Assembly (NCBI GenBank): GCA_948907985.1
Contig: CAQWMM010000022.1
Location: 1 to 35,310, forward strand
Source: an uncultured Bacillota bacterium
GTDB taxonomy: Bacteria; Bacillota; Dehalobacteriia; UBA4068; UBA4997
Reading direction: 5' to 3'
Length of the DNA stretch: 35,310 bases
Shown here: positions 31,880-35,310 of the stretch, piece by piece
Layout: each line of letters opens with the position of its first letter
Position numbering within the stretch: position 1 is the stretch's first letter
Position numbers and translations under genes: made by a program
The notes under the pieces: model-generated
The model's input: only the letters and a program-made list of their open reading frames with translations
Told to the model about the DNA's origin: nothing
Databases searched by the model: none

Positions 31880-32278
31880 AAATTTAATATTTCACAGTAA
31901 GTTTTCAAAGACTATAACCGCTTTTAACAGGCGTTTTATAGTTCTATGTGAATTGTTCATAACGTACGAAATTAAAAAAGTGTGTTATAAAGTGGGTTAT
32001 TTATAAAGATTTTTCTTTAGTTTACCTGCCGTAAATGTCTGATAATCTTTTGATTTATTAATTTTAACAAAAAGCTTTAAATCTTTTTTTGTTTACGCAA
32101 TTTATTATATATTACCAGCGTTTATTGTTAATTATATGTTACCTATAATCAAATTATATTCTATCTTTATTTAATCATATAATATGACATTTACAAGGTC
32201 AACATGAGATTATTAATAAAAAACTGACCACCAAAATAGAACTGAACAAGACAACATTTGATTAATTATAATTTACTT
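31880..32278. other. AT-rich gap beside the attachment site
   Basis: About 400 bp of strongly AT-rich DNA between the tRNA fragment and the SIR2-STAND gene. I see no ORF with a ribosome-binding site, no tRNA and no clear terminator. The composition change starts at the fragment, which marks it as the element boundary. Confidence 0.5.
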
Positions 32279-34645
32279 TTAATTATACTTTTTCATCTTT
32301 TTTTCTTTTAACAATGCAAATTGACCCAAAATCCGTTTACCTTTTTCAACATAATTACTATCATTAGAATTTTCAATTACATATTCACATGCATTAATAA
32401 TACGTTGTTCACTATGTGTATTTCGTCCAATTTGAATCTCCGCTTGTAAATAATTAGGATTGATTTCAAAAAAATCTGAAAATACAGCTTCATAAGCTAA
32501 CAATACAGCTTCTTCACTATAACCTAATTTTTGTTCTTCTGTAAATTCACTTAAAGCACAAGAAATTAAAGCAATAGTAAGTGCTGCTTTTATATTAATA
32601 GAACCATAGCCATCTAAATAAGCTTTTTTTGCATATGTATATGCTTCATTAAGATCTGTTTCTGAACATTTGGTACGATAGATGCTTTTAGCACGCTGAA
32701 GCCAATAATGTAAATCATCGTTAAGCAATGACTGTAGTTTTGCATAAATTGTTGCAATAAGCTCTTTCGATTTTTCTCTTCCGTTAAATAGTTGATTCAA
32801 TGTATCAAAAAGTATAATTTCAATATATAGTCGTCTACGATTATAATCCGGACGAAACTCTTTTACAATGTACATAACACTATTTAAAATATCATCATCC
32901 GTAAATCTTTTTAATATTTCCGTAAGAGCTATTTTACTATTATGTACTAGTTTCATATTGGAATGACGAGTTGCTTCTTGAGAACTTGTCGGAATAAATT
33001 CTATGAAGGGTTCGACTTTAATACAAAGATCGTTTATTTCTTTTTGAGTAAACTTTAATGCAATTAAATCAGAATAGTATAATTTATCCAACGCCGAAAG
33101 AGCAAATATAATTCGTTTTTCAGAGCTTGTATAGACTTGATCGGCCTTATCATTCCAAGGTATTGAAACATTTTGTTCATTTTTAAGCTTATATAGAAAA
33201 TCAATATTGGTATGCCCATATTTACGTCTAATAAGTCCAAAAGAATCCAAAGACTTTTGGCTCAATATAATTTCTGATTCTTTTTTAAATTGATTGCTTA
33301 TTTCAAATACTTCACATTTTAACTTTGTCGGCATATAGTTATCACTAGAGTTTATAGCAATTACAAGCCTGTTATTATTTGATTCAAGTTTCTCTCCAAA
33401 CTGCAATAAAAGTCCATAAACATCAGGAGTAATTGAATTACTATCAAATAAAAACAAACTATTCTTGCTAGTTAACAAAAGATTTTCAACTATTTCTTCA
33501 TCAGCAAATGTTGTAGAAGGAAAATAAAAAATATCATTTGTTTTAAATCTTTCTGTAATACTACATAGAATATATGTTTTTCCACTAAATCTCCTACCTT
33601 TTAATAAAACGCAAAAGTTATTCTCCAAACATTTAGAAATATCATTTACTACTTCCCGTAGAATATGAAATGCACCCTTATGAAATTTATTTTCAGCATC
33701 ATTAAAAATATTAGCTCCAGCAAGCAATTTAAGAGATCCTTCTTTATCGCTAATCAAATCAATTTGAGGATTAAAATATTGATAGATCGTTTCACGGGAT
33801 TCTTTTTTTAATTCATTATATAGATTAAGAAAATCCGGATAAAACTGTTCGTAATTATCCACAATTATAATTTCATTAATTCCATGTTGTTTCAAATTTT
33901 GTTGTTCAATAATATCAGGAACTTGCGTACGAAGAACAACACGAAATGTATTTTGATTATATTGAAGACTTTTTTGATAAACAAACATTAAGTCACTTTC
34001 ACTTTGTAAACTACACCCTATAAATAGAATATGACGCTGGGCAAAATCAGAAAGTAATGTATTATATATATCACAATTTTGTTCGTCCGTAATTGCATTT
34101 AGATACTGTTTCTGACTGAAAACTATATTCTCTCCACCATCTTTATATTTACTTTCATGAAGCGCATCTCCATGAAGCTTATATAACAATTTTTTTGATA
34201 CACGAGGGCGTCTAAGCTTATGATAAGGTAAAATCGGAACAAATGTGGAATTTTTTTCAATTCCATCATCTATATTGATGGTATACGCATATGGCCAATC
34301 TATATCGGATAAAAAACTCTTTTGTATTGGATACAAAGTAACTCCAGTATAATTTTTTTCAAAGTACGTTGTACGATCTTCAAAAGGAACAAATTCAAAA
34401 AACAAGTCAGAAAGAGCAAAAAAATCAAGAGTTTGAATATTCAAATTAGAACACAATGAAGTTTTTTCTAAAATCAATTTACGCATGGAAATCATTGCAC
34501 CTTTTGAATCTGGAACTACCCCCTCTGAAGCTTCACATCCAGCAGTAAAACCTGCACCAAAAAAAGGAATCAATTCTCGCTTAATTGCAAGTTTGACCAA
34601 CTGTTCCAACCCTTCCTTGTATTGAATAACTGAAATATTGTTCAT
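32279..34645 (-). CDS. SIR2-STAND-like protein, probable anti-phage defence
   Basis: 788 residues. The N-terminal SIR2-family domain (about 1-280) has LIPFFGAGFT (28-34, NAD-binding glycines), YTINIDD (121-127), LYKLHGD (155-160, catalytic-type His158) and FIGCSLQSESD (208-218). A P-loop NTPase follows: Walker A GRRFSGKT (350-357) and Walker B LFLFDS (Asp401). The remainder is helical, TPR-like. Proteins with this order, such as Avs5/SIR2-STAND types, sense a phage component and deplete NAD+. ATG 34645 follows AGAGG by 8 nt; a GTG at 34654 overlaps that site. The gene is far more AT-rich than the chromosome and stands alone between a tRNA fragment and a peptidase gene, typical of acquired defence cargo. 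Function is inferred from domains. Confidence 0.8.
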   Translation of the reverse strand: MNNISVIQYKEGLEQLVKLAIKRELIPFFGAGFTAGCEASEGVVPDSKGAMISMRKLILEKTSLCSNLNIQTLDFFALSDLFFEFVPFEDRTTYFEKNYTGVTLYPIQKSFLSDIDWPYAYTINIDDGIEKNSTFVPILPYHKLRRPRVSKKLLYKLHGDALHESKYKDGGENIVFSQKQYLNAITDEQNCDIYNTLLSDFAQRHILFIGCSLQSESDLMFVYQKSLQYNQNTFRVVLRTQVPDIIEQQNLKQHGINEIIIVDNYEQFYPDFLNLYNELKKESRETIYQYFNPQIDLISDKEGSLKLLAGANIFNDAENKFHKGAFHILREVVNDISKCLENNFCVLLKGRRFSGKTYILCSITERFKTNDIFYFPSTTFADEEIVENLLLTSKNSLFLFDSNSITPDVYGLLLQFGEKLESNNNRLVIAINSSDNYMPTKLKCEVFEISNQFKKESEIILSQKSLDSFGLIRRKYGHTNIDFLYKLKNEQNVSIPWNDKADQVYTSSEKRIIFALSALDKLYYSDLIALKFTQKEINDLCIKVEPFIEFIPTSSQEATRHSNMKLVHNSKIALTEILKRFTDDDILNSVMYIVKEFRPDYNRRRLYIEIILFDTLNQLFNGREKSKELIATIYAKLQSLLNDDLHYWLQRAKSIYRTKCSETDLNEAYTYAKKAYLDGYGSINIKAALTIALISCALSEFTEEQKLGYSEEAVLLAYEAVFSDFFEINPNYLQAEIQIGRNTHSEQRIINACEYVIENSNDSNYVEKGKRILGQFALLKEKKMKKYN

Positions 34646-34882
34646 ATTACACACCTCTTAAAGTATTGAAACATACCAATATTATAAATAATAAGTAAAA
34701 ATATATAGCAAAGAACAGAAAACCGGTTATAAATATTATTTTAATAAATGTTAAGATTTTAACTCATAACAATATTTCTACATAAAGTCGTTATATTAAT
34801 TATTAACAAAATAAAAAAATAATACTCTAATGATTAATTATACATTCAAAAACTATATTACGCAATAGTCAAAACAAAAAAA

Positions 34883-34915
34883 GTGCGCCAACAGCCATAA
34901 AAACTGTCAGCGCAC
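34883..34915 (-). terminator. Terminator of the M23 peptidase gene
   Basis: GTGCGC pairs with GCGCAC, with an inner ACAG/CTGT helix, followed on the minus strand by a run of seven T. It lies right after the peptidase stop and marks the edge of the GC-normal DNA. Confidence 0.85.
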
Positions 34916-34921
34916 CTTTTT

Positions 34922-35310
34922 CTATTTTACCGCCACCACCGGCACCCCGGACTTAGCGTCATAACCAATGTCAATACGGCTGTCCCTCAAATCCTGTAAC
35001 TTCACATAGTTATGCCCAGCCTTTTCAATAGCTGTAACCTGCTTGTCCACGCCATTCAGCCGAATTTTCAGTTGTTTCTCCACTTCATCACCTCCTAACC
35101 TGCCGCGGATAAACGCCAACGGATCTATTTGTGCCGGGTAATGGTACGCTACTTTATGTACTTCCAAATGCAGGTGCTTGCCGGTCGCCTTGCCGGTAGC
35201 CCCCTCTACGCCCAGTACAGTATTTTCGTCAACTTTCATTCCCGGCTTAACATACACCCGCCGCATATGCGCATAAAGGGTTATGTAACCGTCGTTATGC
35301 TGCACATAAA
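34922..35310 (-). CDS. M23 peptidase, 5'-truncated by the window edge
   Basis: The C-terminal part of a LytM-type endopeptidase: YVQHNDGYITLYAHM, then GATGKATGKHLHLEVH with the metal-ligand HLH motif. A stalk-type domain follows (NYVKLQDLRDSRIDIGYDAKSGVPVV). The frame runs open off the right edge; the GTG at 35305 is internal (Val), not a start. The first zinc-ligand His/Asp motif lies outside. Peptidases with such a tail are frequent in prophage lysis modules of Bacillota, so this may be the prophage lysin, but a host cell-wall enzyme is possible. Confidence 0.8.
   Translation of the reverse strand, partial: YVQHNDGYITLYAHMRRVYVKPGMKVDENTVLGVEGATGKATGKHLHLEVHKVAYHYPAQIDPLAFIRGRLGGDEVEKQLKIRLNGVDKQVTAIEKAGHNYVKLQDLRDSRIDIGYDAKSGVPVVAVK

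Noticed and set aside
31824..32006. 60-codon plus-strand ORF starting near the tRNA fragment
   Set aside because: VEITGFEPV is the typical false translation across the complement of a tRNA T arm; no ribosome-binding site.

Overview
The window looks like chromosome of a Bacillota organism, probably class Clostridia. It carries S-layer-homology (SLH) surface proteins, an AgrC-like/LytTR two-component pair, a SigH-type sigma factor, DUF951, a YtrA-type GntR/ABC cassette and strong TTGACA-N17-TATAAT promoters. Bulk DNA is fairly GC-rich; one AT-rich block (about 31,880-34,870) stands out as foreign. No rRNA, CRISPR array or transposase gene was seen.

Left (1-3,125): an array of what look like type I toxin-antitoxin loci. 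Two are clear (toxins at 289-372 on minus and 2918-2992 on plus). Each has a tiny ORF sharing an HIG-x-F-x-I core, an opposing consensus promoter, an antisense RNA whose terminator hairpin carries the toxin stop codon, and long-range pairing between the mRNA 5' and 3' ends. Two more copies are remnants or cut by the window edge. Among them sit a VanY-like D,D-carboxypeptidase and a subtilisin-like protease.

3,126-13,171: a cell-surface block. A protease/SLH chimera made by a 505-bp duplication and a 2,148-residue SLH surface protein are followed by a divergent LytTR regulator and GHKL kinase. Three promoters here carry the same direct repeat with exactly 21-bp spacing, which suggests that the adjacent regulator controls the surface genes.

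13,373-17,805: a ribosome/RNA-repair pair (rtcB-prfH) behind a possible leader peptide, an initiator tRNA, and a GntR-ABC operon with four tandem octamers at its promoter.

17,902-28,853: housekeeping genes on the plus strand. A MITE-like repeat is followed by a PhoP-box-like region, a Na+/phosphate cotransporter and a PhoB/PhoR-type pair, then murA, uppP, proA, a CvpA-like gene, a HEAT-repeat gene, DUF951, sigH and proB.

28,861-31,703: an unassigned minus-strand cassette with a possible HNH-like protein, a 462-residue protein of unknown function, and a helical regulator-like protein split by a frame change at an A7 run.

31,852-35,310: a tRNA 3'-end fragment with its own terminator, an AT-rich segment with a large SIR2-STAND-like protein (probable anti-phage defence), and a truncated M23 peptidase. 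This reads best as the edge of a prophage or other integrated element that continues past the window.
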